A stretch of 64,000 nt of DNA from Kribbella monticola (GTDB lineage Bacteria; Actinomycetota; Actinomycetes; Propionibacteriales; Kribbellaceae), in the NCBI RefSeq assembly GCF_003261635.1, contig NZ_QFXK01000035.1, positions 496,001-560,000 on the forward strand. The letters are read 5' to 3'. Below, piece by piece: positions 15,232 through 23,006 of the stretch (position 1 is its first letter; each line of letters starts with the position of its first letter). The notes under the pieces were generated by a model that searched no databases, was not told the DNA's origin, and was given only the letters and a program-made list of their open reading frames with translations. The position numbers were made by a program, and so were the translations under genes.

Positions 15232-16599
15232 GTGAGTCTCCTGACCAGCATGCCCGCTGCCACCGACAAATCCGCCGGCACCACCGAGCCTGCGCAGAGC
15301 GGCAACGACAGCAACGGCACCGTCGATGCGGCGCGCAGCCACAGCAGCGACACAGTCGAGGCGGTACGGGGCGACAGCACCGGCACGGTCGAGCCGGTGC
15401 GGACGCGTAACGGCGGTGCGGTCGTGCAGGCGGGGAGCGACACCGGCGGCACGGTCGAGGCGGTGCGGACCGGTAGCGGCGATGCGGTTGTGTCGGCGGG
15501 GAGTGACAGCGGCGGTGCTGTCGAGGTGGCGCGGACTGGTAGCGGCGGTGCGGTTGTGTCGGCGGGGAGCGACAGCGGCGGTGCTGTCGAGGCGGCGCGG
15601 ACCGACAGCGGCGGTGCTGTCGAGCTGGCGCGGACCGGTAGCGGCGGTGCGGTCGTGCCGGCGGGGAGCGACAGCGGCGGTGCTGTCGAGGCGGTGGGGA
15701 GCGCCCGCGGCGGTGCGGTTGTGCCGGCGGGGACAGACAGCAGCTGCGCGGTCGAGGCGGTGCGGGGCGACAGTAGCGGCAAGGGGGAGCGGCGGCGGGA
15801 GTTGGCGGCGTTCCTGCGCAGCAGGCGGGAGCGGATCCGCCCGGACGAGGTCGGCTTCGCGCCTGGCGGCCGACGCCGTACGCCGGGGCTGCGGCGGGAG
15901 GAAGTCGCTCAGCTCGCCGGGGTCGGCGTCACCTGGTACACCTGGCTCGAGCAGGGCCGCGACATCAACGTGTCTGCCCAGGTGCTGGAGGCGATCTCGC
16001 GAACGCTCCGGCTGGACCGCTCCGAGCGCAACCACCTCTACACACTGGCCGGTCTCTCGCTGGGCCCCGCGCCGGCCGAGTGCACCGCCCTGCCGAAGTC
16101 GGTCCAGCGAATGCTCGACAAGGTCTCGCCGTACCCCGCGCTGGTGCTCAACACCCGGTACGACGTACTGGCGTTCAATGACGCCTATTGCAAGGTCGTG
16201 CTCGACATGACCACCGTCCCGGTGGAGGAGCGCAACCTGCTCTGGCTCACCTTCGTCTCACCGGAGTGGCGCTGCTCGTTCCTGGACGGCGAGTCGATGA
16301 AGTTCCACCTGGTCGCCGCGTACCGCGCGGCGCTGGCCGACCACCTCGGCGAACAGGAGTGGCGCGACCTCACCGAGCGCCTGCTGGCCAACTCGGCGGA
16401 GTTCGCCCAACTGTGGGAGCGGTACGACGTGGCCGCGCCGAGCACGAAGGTCAAGCTGCTCGAGAACGAAAGGCTCGGGCTGCTGCGGGTGGAGCCGGCG
16501 AACTTTTGGCTGACCCGGCTCGGCCAGTTCCGGGCGACGGTCTACACCGCGGTCGACGAAGCCACCGAGGAGAAACTCCGCCGCCTGGTCGACGCCTAA
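15232..16599 (+). CDS. MmyB-type helix-turn-helix regulator with repeat-expanded N-terminus
   Basis: The last about 275 residues form a standard MmyB-like regulator. An XRE helix-turn-helix contains FLRSRRERIRPDEVGF, RTPGLRREEVAQLAGV and WYTWLEQGRDINVS. A C-terminal ligand-binding domain contains PALVLNTRYDVLAFND and WLTFVSPEWR. From the GTG at 15232 the frame is open through another about 180 residues of Gly/Ser/Ala/Val-rich repeat; a GTG at 15760 would give a normal-length protein (280 residues). Unit lengths of 33 and 66 nt keep the frame, which favours but does not prove translation of the repeat. It probably represses the divergent MFS pump. Confidence 0.82.
   Translation: MSLLTSMPAATDKSAGTTEPAQSGNDSNGTVDAARSHSSDTVEAVRGDSTGTVEPVRTRNGGAVVQAGSDTGGTVEAVRTGSGDAVVSAGSDSGGAVEVARTGSGGAVVSAGSDSGGAVEAARTDSGGAVELARTGSGGAVVPAGSDSGGAVEAVGSARGGAVVPAGTDSSCAVEAVRGDSSGKGERRRELAAFLRSRRERIRPDEVGFAPGGRRRTPGLRREEVAQLAGVGVTWYTWLEQGRDINVSAQVLEAISRTLRLDRSERNHLYTLAGLSLGPAPAECTALPKSVQRMLDKVSPYPALVLNTRYDVLAFNDAYCKVVLDMTTVPVEERNLLWLTFVSPEWRCSFLDGESMKFHLVAAYRAALADHLGEQEWRDLTERLLANSAEFAQLWERYDVAAPSTKVKLLENERLGLLRVEPANFWLTRLGQFRATVYTAVDEATEEKLRRLVDA
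15337..15768 (+). repeat. Minisatellite of 33/66-bp units in regulator gene
   Basis: Units beginning GGTAGCGGCG start at 15472, 15538 and 15637 (spacings 66 and 99 bp), and a half unit begins at 15604. The 66-bp unit is itself two diverged 33-bp halves, encoding about GSGGAVVSAGS plus DSGGAVEAART. Older, more diverged copies extend left to about 15337. Both strands are open through the array because it lacks stop codons. Confidence 0.85.
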
Positions 16600-16639
16600 C
16601 AGTTGCCGGAGGCATCCAAGGTGCCCCCGGCAACTGGAC

Positions 16640-17590
16640 TCAGCTGATCGGGATGCCCGGGTTGGTCAGGCCGCGGCCGCCGGTGATCGTGTTGGAGTTG
16701 TCGATCGTCACTTTGCACGAGGACGCGTTGTAGTTGGTGATGTTGAACGCGTAGCGCCCCGGCCCGGTCGCGCCGGTCAGGTCGGAGTGGTTGTTGCGGA
16801 ACACCGTGCCGCAACCCCAGCCGCTCTGCTGGGTGTGCGTCTCGTAGCCGTTGTTCGTGGTGTTCTTGCCGGTGTTGTTCTCGATCACGTAGTTGTTGCC
16901 TTTGACATCGACCCAGCTGTCGTCGTAGTTGGCGCCGGTCAGCCCGCGGCCGTCGAAGCTGTTGCCCGCGACCCGGCCGCCGGTGGTCCCTTCCTTCAGA
17001 TCGACGGCCTCACCGCCGACGTCCGGCCCGATCGTGTTGTCGAGGATCTGGACATGGTCGGACTTGTCCGAGGTGCCGCCCGCGCTGCCGACGTACACGC
17101 CTTCGCCCATGCCGCGACCGTCGTTTCCGGTGTCGTAGATGGTCGAGTTCCGGATCGTTCCGTAGCTGCTGCTGTTGCGGAAGTGCACGCCTTCCATGTC
17201 CAGGCCGTGCACGGTGACACCGTCGATCGTGACCCTGGTCGCGGAGTCGATCATGATGCCCTTCTGGCCACCGGTCACGGTGATGCCTTGCACCTGCCAG
17301 TAGCTCGCGCCGTTCAGGTGCAGACCGTAGCCACCGCTCGCGGTCAGAACTGCCTTGGCGCTACCGGTCAAGGTGATCGGCGCCGACGAAGTGCCGGACA
17401 CGGTGGTCTTGAAATTGCCGGAATAGGTGCCGTCGGCAAGCTTGATGGTGTCACCGGCCTTGGCGTTGGTCAGCGCCGTCTTGAGTTGCGCGGCGGTGCT
17501 GACGTTCACGGTTGCCGCCTGCGCGGGGATCGCGGGGAGGGCGGTTGCGAGGAGGAGGGCGGACAGTGCTGCTGTGCGGAGCAGTCTCAT
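16640..17590 (-). CDS. Secreted right-handed beta-helix protein, pectate-lyase-like
   Basis: A 316-residue exported protein. The signal peptide (about 1-25) ends AQA-A. The remainder consists of short strands with Asn/Thr/Gly turns (TIRNSTIYDTGN, VQILDNTIGPD, VIENNTGKN) typical of parallel beta-helix polysaccharide lyases or chondroitinase-B-like proteins. A pair of cysteines near the C-terminus (CGT and SSCKV) may form a disulfide. The specific catalytic residues of pectate lyases are not evident, so substrate is open; a plant or microbial polysaccharide is likely. A 19-bp palindrome lies 108 bp upstream and probably controls it. Confidence 0.82.
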   Translation of the reverse strand: MRLLRTAALSALLLATALPAIPAQAATVNVSTAAQLKTALTNAKAGDTIKLADGTYSGNFKTTVSGTSSAPITLTGSAKAVLTASGGYGLHLNGASYWQVQGITVTGGQKGIMIDSATRVTIDGVTVHGLDMEGVHFRNSSSYGTIRNSTIYDTGNDGRGMGEGVYVGSAGGTSDKSDHVQILDNTIGPDVGGEAVDLKEGTTGGRVAGNSFDGRGLTGANYDDSWVDVKGNNYVIENNTGKNTTNNGYETHTQQSGWGCGTVFRNNHSDLTGATGPGRYAFNITNYNASSCKVTIDNSNTITGGRGLTNPGIPIS

Positions 17591-17697
17591 GACAGCGACC
17601 TTTCAGTGAACGACGGAAGGGGGCGTTGCGTCGTACACAGGGGATGCGCCCCGGGCCGGCGACGGGGCGGTCCGCCGGCCCGGAAGGAATCTCCATG

Positions 17698-17716
17698 ATT
17701 AGGAAAGTTTCCTAAT
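17698..17716. promoter_or_regulatory. Perfect 19-bp palindromic operator
   Basis: ATTAGGAAAGTTTCCTAAT is a perfect palindrome around a central G. It lies 108 bp upstream of the secreted beta-helix gene. Similar AGGAAA-TTTCCT palindromes precede polysaccharide-hydrolase genes in other actinomycetes, where ROK-family repressors bind; that link is from memory and not tested here. No ROK gene is in the window. Confidence 0.75.
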
Positions 17717-17810
17717 AGTTCACCGGAACTTAGCGGTGCTGCACAGCGCTGTCAATCGGTCGCGAAGGGTGATCACAGAAATTCCCGCGGGCCGGAACGG
17801 GAGCGCCGGA

Positions 17811-18719
17811 TCAAGCCGTGTCGCGGGATTTCCAGCCGGCCTTGAGGGCGGCGAGGGTGGCCGCGATGGCCGGGCGCCGGGTGGTGGCGGTGCGCCATAC
17901 GGCGTACAGGCGGCGGCTGGGGGCCGGCTGCAGCGGTACTGCGACGACGCCGGGCGGGAGCGGGCCGCGGCCGAGTCGCGGCAGCAGGCCGATTCCGATG
18001 CCTTGGGCAAGCATGGCGAGCTGGGTCTGGTACTCCGCGACCGAGTACACCACCTCCGGCTCGACGCCGGCCTTGCGCATCGTCCGGATCAGCCAGTCGT
18101 GGCAGATCGAACCGACCGGCTGACAGATCCAGCGTTCACCCACGAGGTCGTCGGCGCGGACGGACTCCTTGCCCGCAAGGCGATGCGATGCCGGAACCAG
18201 AATGTCGGCGGGATCGGTGCCGAGCTTCACCCGGGACAGGTCGTCGGGCAAGGTCAACGGGGTGTTGTGCCAGTCGTGCACGATCGCGATGTGGATCTCG
18301 CCGCGACCGACCGCGGCGACGGCCTCGTACGGATCCGTCTCGGACACCCGTACGTCGAGGGCCGGGTGCTCGTCGATCAACTTCGGCAGTACGGCGGGCA
18401 GTAACCCTCGTGCCGCGGTGGGGAAAGCGGCGAGCACCAAGGTGCCGATCGCCTGGCCGCGTTGCTCCTCCAGGGTCAGCTCGGCCTCCTCGACCAACTG
18501 GAGGACTTGACCGGCCGTCGCCGCGAGCTGCTGGGCCGCATCGGTGAGCACGATCCCGCGACCACGCTTCTCCAACAGCGCTGTCCGCGTCTCCCGCTCC
18601 AGCTTGGCCAATTGCTGCGAGATCGCCGACGGGGTGTAGCCGAGGGCGTCGGCCGCGCTCCCGACGGACCCGTAGACCGCGACGGCGTGCAGGGCCCGCA
18701 ATCGGCCGAGATCAATCAT
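17811..18719 (-). CDS. LysR family transcriptional regulator
   Basis: A 302-residue regulator with an N-terminal winged helix-turn-helix (about residues 3-60; GSVGSAADALGYTPSAISQQLAKLE) and a C-terminal periplasmic-binding-like effector domain (about 90-295; AAFPTAARGLLPAVLPKL, GIGIGLLPRLG). The gene is divergent from an EamA exporter with only 69 bp between the starts, the classic LysR layout, so it probably senses the exported metabolite. The effector cannot be deduced. Confidence 0.93.
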   Translation of the reverse strand: MIDLGRLRALHAVAVYGSVGSAADALGYTPSAISQQLAKLERETRTALLEKRGRGIVLTDAAQQLAATAGQVLQLVEEAELTLEEQRGQAIGTLVLAAFPTAARGLLPAVLPKLIDEHPALDVRVSETDPYEAVAAVGRGEIHIAIVHDWHNTPLTLPDDLSRVKLGTDPADILVPASHRLAGKESVRADDLVGERWICQPVGSICHDWLIRTMRKAGVEPEVVYSVAEYQTQLAMLAQGIGIGLLPRLGRGPLPPGVVAVPLQPAPSRRLYAVWRTATTRRPAIAATLAALKAGWKSRDTA

Positions 18720-18788
18720 TTAGCACTCCTACAGTAAGAGCGGTAGCAGGATTCGCTGGTCCTTAACAGTAGCTGGCGCCCAGACTAG
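18720..18788. promoter_or_regulatory. LysR/EamA divergent promoter
   Basis: This 69-bp gap holds CTACAGTAAG (18729-18738) facing CTTAACAGTAG (18762-18772), an imperfect inverted repeat that could hold the LysR-type site. No ribosome site precedes the EamA ATG at 18789, so that transcript may be leaderless. Confidence 0.45.
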
Positions 18789-19706
18789 ATGACCATGAGC
18801 CCGCGCCATGTTCTCCTCGCTGTCACGGTCGCCATCGTCTGGGGGATCAACTTCGTCGTCATCGAGGTCGGTCTGCAAGACTTTCCACCACTGCTGTTCT
18901 CGGCGCTGCGCTTCTTCTTCGCGGCTGTACCGGCCGTCTTCATCCTCGGAAAGCCCAGAGTGGCCTGGCGTTACGTGATCGCCGTCGGGCTGGTGCTCGG
19001 GGTCGCGAAGTTCGGCCTGCTGTTCGTGGGGATGTCGCACGGCGCCCCGGCCGGACTGTCCTCGCTGGTGTTGCAGAGCCAGGTGATCTTCACGCTGCTG
19101 TTCGCCGTACTGGTCCTGCGTGAGCGCCCTCGCAAGACCCAGTTGCTCGGGATCGCGATCGCCTGCGTGGGCATGGTCGTGATCGCGCTGGACCATGGGT
19201 TGACTGCGCCATTGGGTGCTCTGGTCCTCGTGATCGCGGCCGCGGCCTGCTGGGGCGTCTCCAACATCGTCACCCGGCACGCGAAACCCCAAGACACCCT
19301 GCGCTTCATGATCTGGGTCAGCGCCGTCGCCGTAGTACCGCTGGTTTTGTTGTCGCTGGCAACCGAGGGGGCTCATAAAGATGCTCAGGCCCTCCGATCG
19401 ATCGACCTGACCGGCGTCGGCGCCATCGCCTACCTGTCCTTCGTAGCCACCCTCTTCGGCTTCGGTGCCTGGGGCTTCCTGCTCCGCACGTACGACGCCA
19501 GCACGGTCGCGCCCTTCTCCCTGCTCGTCCCCGTAGTCGGCATGGCCGCCGCCTGGACCCTTCGCGGCGAATCCATCGGCCTCCAACAAGCAATAGCCGC
19601 CACCCTCATCATCGGCGGCATGGCCTGCACCGTATTCCGCCGCCGCACCCGCGCGAGTTCACCGACGGCGGCGGTGCTCGCTAGTACTGGTTCGATGCCG
19701 GGGTAA
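18789..19706 (+). CDS. EamA family drug/metabolite exporter
   Basis: A 305-residue membrane protein with about ten hydrophobic helices arranged as two EamA repeats (first AVTVAIVWGINFVVIEVGLQ, second ALVLVIAAAACWGVSNIVTRH). Family members export amino acids, drugs or metabolites. The ATG at 18789 is used, with an alternative at 18795. The C-terminal 25 residues are polar and low-complexity. Divergent LysR-type control is likely. The substrate is unknown. Confidence 0.9.
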   Translation: MTMSPRHVLLAVTVAIVWGINFVVIEVGLQDFPPLLFSALRFFFAAVPAVFILGKPRVAWRYVIAVGLVLGVAKFGLLFVGMSHGAPAGLSSLVLQSQVIFTLLFAVLVLRERPRKTQLLGIAIACVGMVVIALDHGLTAPLGALVLVIAAAACWGVSNIVTRHAKPQDTLRFMIWVSAVAVVPLVLLSLATEGAHKDAQALRSIDLTGVGAIAYLSFVATLFGFGAWGFLLRTYDASTVAPFSLLVPVVGMAAAWTLRGESIGLQQAIAATLIIGGMACTVFRRRTRASSPTAAVLASTGSMPG

Positions 19707-19765
19707 CGGGCCGCACGTCGACGTGGATGAGCGCGGGGCGTGGGACTGCGTGGCAGGGTGTAGGT

Positions 19766-20944
19766 ATGGATGGCGATGTGGTGGGAGCTGTAGCGAAGCT
19801 GACCGGGCGCTGGGTGCGGGAGTTGCCGGCCGGCAACAGTGTCGTGTCGGGGCTCGGGGTCTGGCCGTTGCTTGCGTTGCTGGCGACGGCGGCGGATGAG
19901 CCGGGGCGAAGTGAGTTGGCCGAAGCTGCTGGCGTCGACGCGGGCAGCGCGGCAGCGAGAGCTGTCGAGCTGGTCGAGACCATCGACCGGTCGGCGGATC
20001 TGCACGCCGCGATGGCGATCTGGGTCCACGAGCAGCTCAAGCTGAGCGAGTCGTTCGACGACGTAGTACCGGCTGCCTTGGCCGGGACGCTGACCGGTGA
20101 TTCCACTGCTGACAAGGCCAAGCTCGATGCGTGGGCGGCCGAGCACACCGACGGGCTGATCCGGAAGATGCCGATCGAGGTGACACCCGACCTGGCCGTA
20201 GTACTCGCCTCGGCCCTGTCCCTCAAGACCACCTGGACCAAGCCGTTCAAGGAGCAGGTCAAGCGGCTGTACGACGGTCCGTGGGCGGGCGGTTTGTGGC
20301 ACTGGCTCGAGCGCACCGATCGTGACCTCGATTCCGTACGCCGGTACGCCGACTCGCCGGCCGGCCCGTTGACCGTGATCACGGTGGAGGGCGACGCCGA
20401 CGTCGACATCCTGCTCGGAATCGGCGACGCCCAGCGCACCGACGTACTCGCAGGTCTTCTCGCGGCGTCCGCCAAGCCCGCCGATGGGCAGCCGGGCAGC
20501 GCTCTGGTGGAGCAGGGTGAGCCCGGGCAGGAGGTCGCGCCTGGCGTCAAGATCGGCCTGACCACGACCTCCGTGCCGGAGGTGAAGTTGTCCCTGCCGT
20601 CGTTCAATGTCGAGGTCGAGCACGACCTGCTGGCGCTGCGCGAGATCTTCGGCCTGACGACCGTGACCGGGCCGCCGGCTGACAACGGCCACTTCAGCGG
20701 CATCAGCCCGGAGCAGTTGGTGGTCGGATCGGCGAAGCAGACCGTCCTCGCCCGCTTCTTCGCCACCGGCTTCGAGGCCGCCGCGGTCACCGCGATGGGC
20801 CTCATGCGGACGTCGATGCCCACCCACCAGGCCCGCCGCCTCGACGTCGAACTCGCCCGCCCCTTCGCCTTCACCGCCGTACTGCGGGAGAGCCGCCTCC
20901 CGATCGTGACGGGCTGGATCGAGCAACCCACCGAGCCGGGCTAG
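19766..20944 (+). CDS. Serpin family protein (serine protease inhibitor-like)
   Basis: A 392-residue protein with serpin layout and length. An N-terminal GNSVVSGLGVWPLLALLATAA matches the first conserved block. LPSFNVEVEHDLLALREIFGL (about 277-297) matches the shutter/breach block. A hinge-like ATGFEAAAVT (333-342) precedes an exposed loop, and the C-terminal ARPFAFTAVLRE...VTGWI matches the closing strands. There is no signal peptide, so it would act inside the cell unless released. The ATG at 19766 follows AGGGTG. The hinge has the small-residue pattern expected of inhibitory serpins, so trapping of a protease is plausible; the target is unknown. The stop overlaps the TetR stop within CTAG. 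Confidence 0.8.
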   Translation: MDGDVVGAVAKLTGRWVRELPAGNSVVSGLGVWPLLALLATAADEPGRSELAEAAGVDAGSAAARAVELVETIDRSADLHAAMAIWVHEQLKLSESFDDVVPAALAGTLTGDSTADKAKLDAWAAEHTDGLIRKMPIEVTPDLAVVLASALSLKTTWTKPFKEQVKRLYDGPWAGGLWHWLERTDRDLDSVRRYADSPAGPLTVITVEGDADVDILLGIGDAQRTDVLAGLLAASAKPADGQPGSALVEQGEPGQEVAPGVKIGLTTTSVPEVKLSLPSFNVEVEHDLLALREIFGLTTVTGPPADNGHFSGISPEQLVVGSAKQTVLARFFATGFEAAAVTAMGLMRTSMPTHQARRLDVELARPFAFTAVLRESRLPIVTGWIEQPTEPG

Positions 20945-21480
20945 GTCGGCAGCGCGAACAACCGGTTGAGCAGGGCCGACGCTTCGTCGACGCCCGCCCG
21001 GTCGCCGGTGAGGAGCAGATCGAAGAGCAGTCCACGAGACGCCGCGAGACCCAGCCGGGCGTACGCCGGGGCCTGGTCCGGGGCGATGCCGGCGCGGATG
21101 CACAGGTCGGTCAACGGGGGCAGCCAGACATTGATCAGGTCCGCCTTGAGTGCCTCGGTGTGCGGCTGGTCCTGCATCGCGTGCGCGGCCAACTCGAAGA
21201 ACAACGGCCCGTAGATCAGCGCGGCCTCGGTCACGCGGCGCCAGAATTCCTCAGCCTGTTCGGCAACCGTGCCCTCGGTGAGCGACGCGAGGAGATCGCG
21301 CTGCTGTTGCTCGACCGTGCGGACCACTTCCGCGAGCAGTCCCTCGCGCGAACCGAAGTGGTAGATCAGCATCCGGTGGCTGGTACCGATCGCGGTCGCG
21401 ATCGCGCGCAGGCTCGCATCCCCGATGCCGTTGCGGGCGAAGTGATCGACCGCGTCGGTGAGCAGGCTCTCGCGGCTCAC
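20941..21480 (-). CDS. TetR family regulator
   Basis: A 179-residue regulator with an N-terminal TetR helix-turn-helix (about 3-48; DASLRAIATAIGTSHRMLIYHFGSREGL) and a helical ligand-binding domain. The GTG at 21480 overlaps the stop of the SRPBCC gene by four bases, so the two are translationally coupled. A near-perfect palindrome over the SRPBCC start codon is the probable operator, giving an autoregulated two-gene operon. Ligand unknown. Confidence 0.9.
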   Translation of the reverse strand: MSRESLLTDAVDHFARNGIGDASLRAIATAIGTSHRMLIYHFGSREGLLAEVVRTVEQQQRDLLASLTEGTVAEQAEEFWRRVTEAALIYGPLFFELAAHAMQDQPHTEALKADLINVWLPPLTDLCIRAGIAPDQAPAYARLGLAASRGLLFDLLLTGDRAGVDEASALLNRLFALPT

Positions 21481-21896
21481 TCCCGCTCGCTGACCTTCTT
21501 GAGGTTCTCGGTCTCGGTCGCGATGTACCGCTTCGTCAGGCCGGCGTAGAGCCTCCCGAACAGCCAGCCGAGCGGCCCTTCCTGGATGATCGTCGCCGTC
21601 GCCACGGTGCCTTCCGGCGTACTGACGACCCGATGGCCGCCGGTGGTCTTGATCCCCGGGGCGCGCGAGACCCATTCGAAGTACTCGCCTTCTTTCAGCT
21701 CGGTCACCTCCCAGATCGCGACCGGCAGCTTCGGCTGGCGGATCCGGGTCCGGGCGCCGACGTGGATGCGGCCCTCGTCGAGCCGCTCGACCTGCTCGAC
21801 CGTGGGGGTCCACTCGGGCCATCGGGCGACGTCGCTGAACACCTCCCAGACGCGTTCCGCCGGGGCCTGGACTGTGATGGAGTGATCGAAGCGCAT
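21477..21896 (-). CDS. SRPBCC family (polyketide cyclase/START-like) protein
   Basis: A 139-residue protein starting MRFDHSITVQAPAERVWEVFSDVARWPEWTP, the typical opening of SRPBCC ligand-binding proteins, with the long C-terminal helix at about 110-135. These proteins bind hydrophobic ligands in a deep cavity and sometimes act as cyclases or dehydratases. The ATG at 21896 was selected; a longer reading would add residues encoded by the operator. It is co-transcribed with a TetR regulator, suggesting that both respond to the same small hydrophobic compound. Confidence 0.88.
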   Translation of the reverse strand: MRFDHSITVQAPAERVWEVFSDVARWPEWTPTVEQVERLDEGRIHVGARTRIRQPKLPVAIWEVTELKEGEYFEWVSRAPGIKTTGGHRVVSTPEGTVATATIIQEGPLGWLFGRLYAGLTKRYIATETENLKKVSERE

Positions 21897-21913
21897 GTAC
21901 CAAATGGTACATG
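21894..21913. promoter_or_regulatory. Operator overlapping the SRPBCC start codon
   Basis: CATGTACCA (21894-21902) and TGGTACATG (21905-21913) are perfect 9-bp arms around AA. The left arm contains the start codon of the SRPBCC gene, so bound repressor would occlude initiation as well as transcription. The downstream TetR gene is the obvious candidate binder. Confidence 0.75.
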
Positions 21914-22036
21914 GACTCCGGGCACCGACCAATGCCCGAGCGGAGCGTGAACGGTAGTCGGACAGCGCGTAAGAGTCCGGTCAGAACGAGGGTTGGTCGG
22001 TGCTGGCGGTCCGTCCGCCCGGGTAGGGTCTGCGGC

Positions 22037-22222
22037 ATGGCTGACCAGAACCTCACAGAGAACGAGCAGGACCCGGGTGCGAGCACGCAGATGTTCCGCG
22101 CCTTCGTGAACGAGGGAACGACCGAGGCGACCGAGGAGCCCAAGCTCAACGGCCGCACGCTGGCGATCGTCGGCGGCGTCGTCGTCCTGATCGCTGTCAT
22201 CGCCGCGATCCTCGTTCTCTGA
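22037..22222 (+). CDS. Small tail-anchored membrane protein
   Basis: A 61-residue protein: acidic N-terminal 40 residues (ENEQDPGAS, EGTTEATEEP) and a single C-terminal hydrophobic helix (TLAIVGGVVVLIAVIAAILVL) ending the chain. A TAGGGT element about 12 bp before the ATG suggests a leaderless mRNA. I do not recognise a family. It is parallel to and 6 bp upstream of the PhzF-like gene. Confidence 0.7.
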   Translation: MADQNLTENEQDPGASTQMFRAFVNEGTTEATEEPKLNGRTLAIVGGVVVLIAVIAAILVL

Positions 22223-22228
22223 CCTCCT

Positions 22229-22909
22229 GTGGTGACCACCGTCGACGTTCACGTCGTACGGGTGTTCGTCGACCCCTCCGGCGACTTCGGCAACCCGCTC
22301 GGCATCGTCGACGGCACCCTGGTCCCCACGCAGGCCCGCCTTCGAGTCGCCGCAGCGCTCGGCTACAGCGAGACCGTCTTCGTCGACGATCCCGCGAGCG
22401 GTCGGCTGCAGATCTTCAGCGCCACCGCCGAGATGCCGTTCGCCGGTCATCCCACCGTCGGCGTTGCCTGGTGGCTGCACTCCCAGGGCTATGACACTCC
22501 CGTACTACGGGTGCCCGCCGGTGAGGTACTCGTCTCTCGCTCAGGTGACATCACCTCGGTCCAGGCCGACCCTTCGTGGGGCAGCACCTTCACCTGGTAC
22601 GAGCTGCCCACTCCGGACGCGGTCCTTGCTGCCGACCCGGGTGACTACTCGGACGACCACTCCTACCTGTGGTCCTGGATCTCCGAAACGGACGGCACCA
22701 TCCGCGCCCGCATGTTCGCCCCCGCCATGGGCGTCCCGGAAGACGAGGCCACCGGCTCCGCCGCGACCCAACTGACCGCCCGCCTCGGCCGCCCGCTCCA
22801 CATCACCCAAGGCGCCGGCTCGGAACTCCACACAACAGTCATCTCCCCGACCGCGGTCACGGTGGGCGGCCGGGTCAGCGCAGCGCCCCCGCGCACCATC
22901 TCTGTCTGA
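22229..22909 (+). CDS. PhzF family isomerase-like protein
   Basis: A 226-residue protein with the family landmarks VRVFVDPSGDFGNPLGIV at the N-terminus, a YSETVFVDDP strand, and MPFAGHPTVGVAW. The C-terminal half contains APAMGVPEDEATGSAA, equivalent to the second-domain D-P-x-T-G-S block. The family catalyses isomerisations in phenazine biosynthesis and has many uncharacterised homologues; at 226 residues this one is shorter than the usual about 280. The start is a GTG at 22229. No phenazine genes are nearby, so the reaction is unknown. Confidence 0.82.
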   Translation: MVTTVDVHVVRVFVDPSGDFGNPLGIVDGTLVPTQARLRVAAALGYSETVFVDDPASGRLQIFSATAEMPFAGHPTVGVAWWLHSQGYDTPVLRVPAGEVLVSRSGDITSVQADPSWGSTFTWYELPTPDAVLAADPGDYSDDHSYLWSWISETDGTIRARMFAPAMGVPEDEATGSAATQLTARLGRPLHITQGAGSELHTTVISPTAVTVGGRVSAAPPRTISV

Positions 22910-22935
22910 CATCTCTCGCGCGTCCAGCGCAGTCG

Positions 22936-22956
22936 TTCTCCTGAGAATCGTTGACT
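22936..22956. promoter_or_regulatory. Palindrome and -35-like element before amidase operon
   Basis: TTCTC-CT-GAGAA (22936-22947) is followed by TTGACT (22951-22956), a possible -35; a TAGAGC -10 lies about 15 bp further. These are plausible promoter/operator parts for the hydantoin operon. Confidence 0.4.
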
Positions 22957-23006
22957 GGGGAAGCCTGCGGATAGAGCATGGGGGCTCGGCTACGTGGGAG
23001 GTTGCT

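Noticed and set aside
12862..16035. A 1057-codon open frame on the minus strand
   Set aside because: It runs antisense through prfB's end, the pentapeptide gene, the MFS gene in a wrong frame and the minisatellite; its composition is Arg/Pro/His-rich noise from GC-rich third positions.
22229..22909. Phenazine biosynthesis cluster
   Set aside because: Only a short PhzF-like gene is present; none of the core phenazine genes are nearby.
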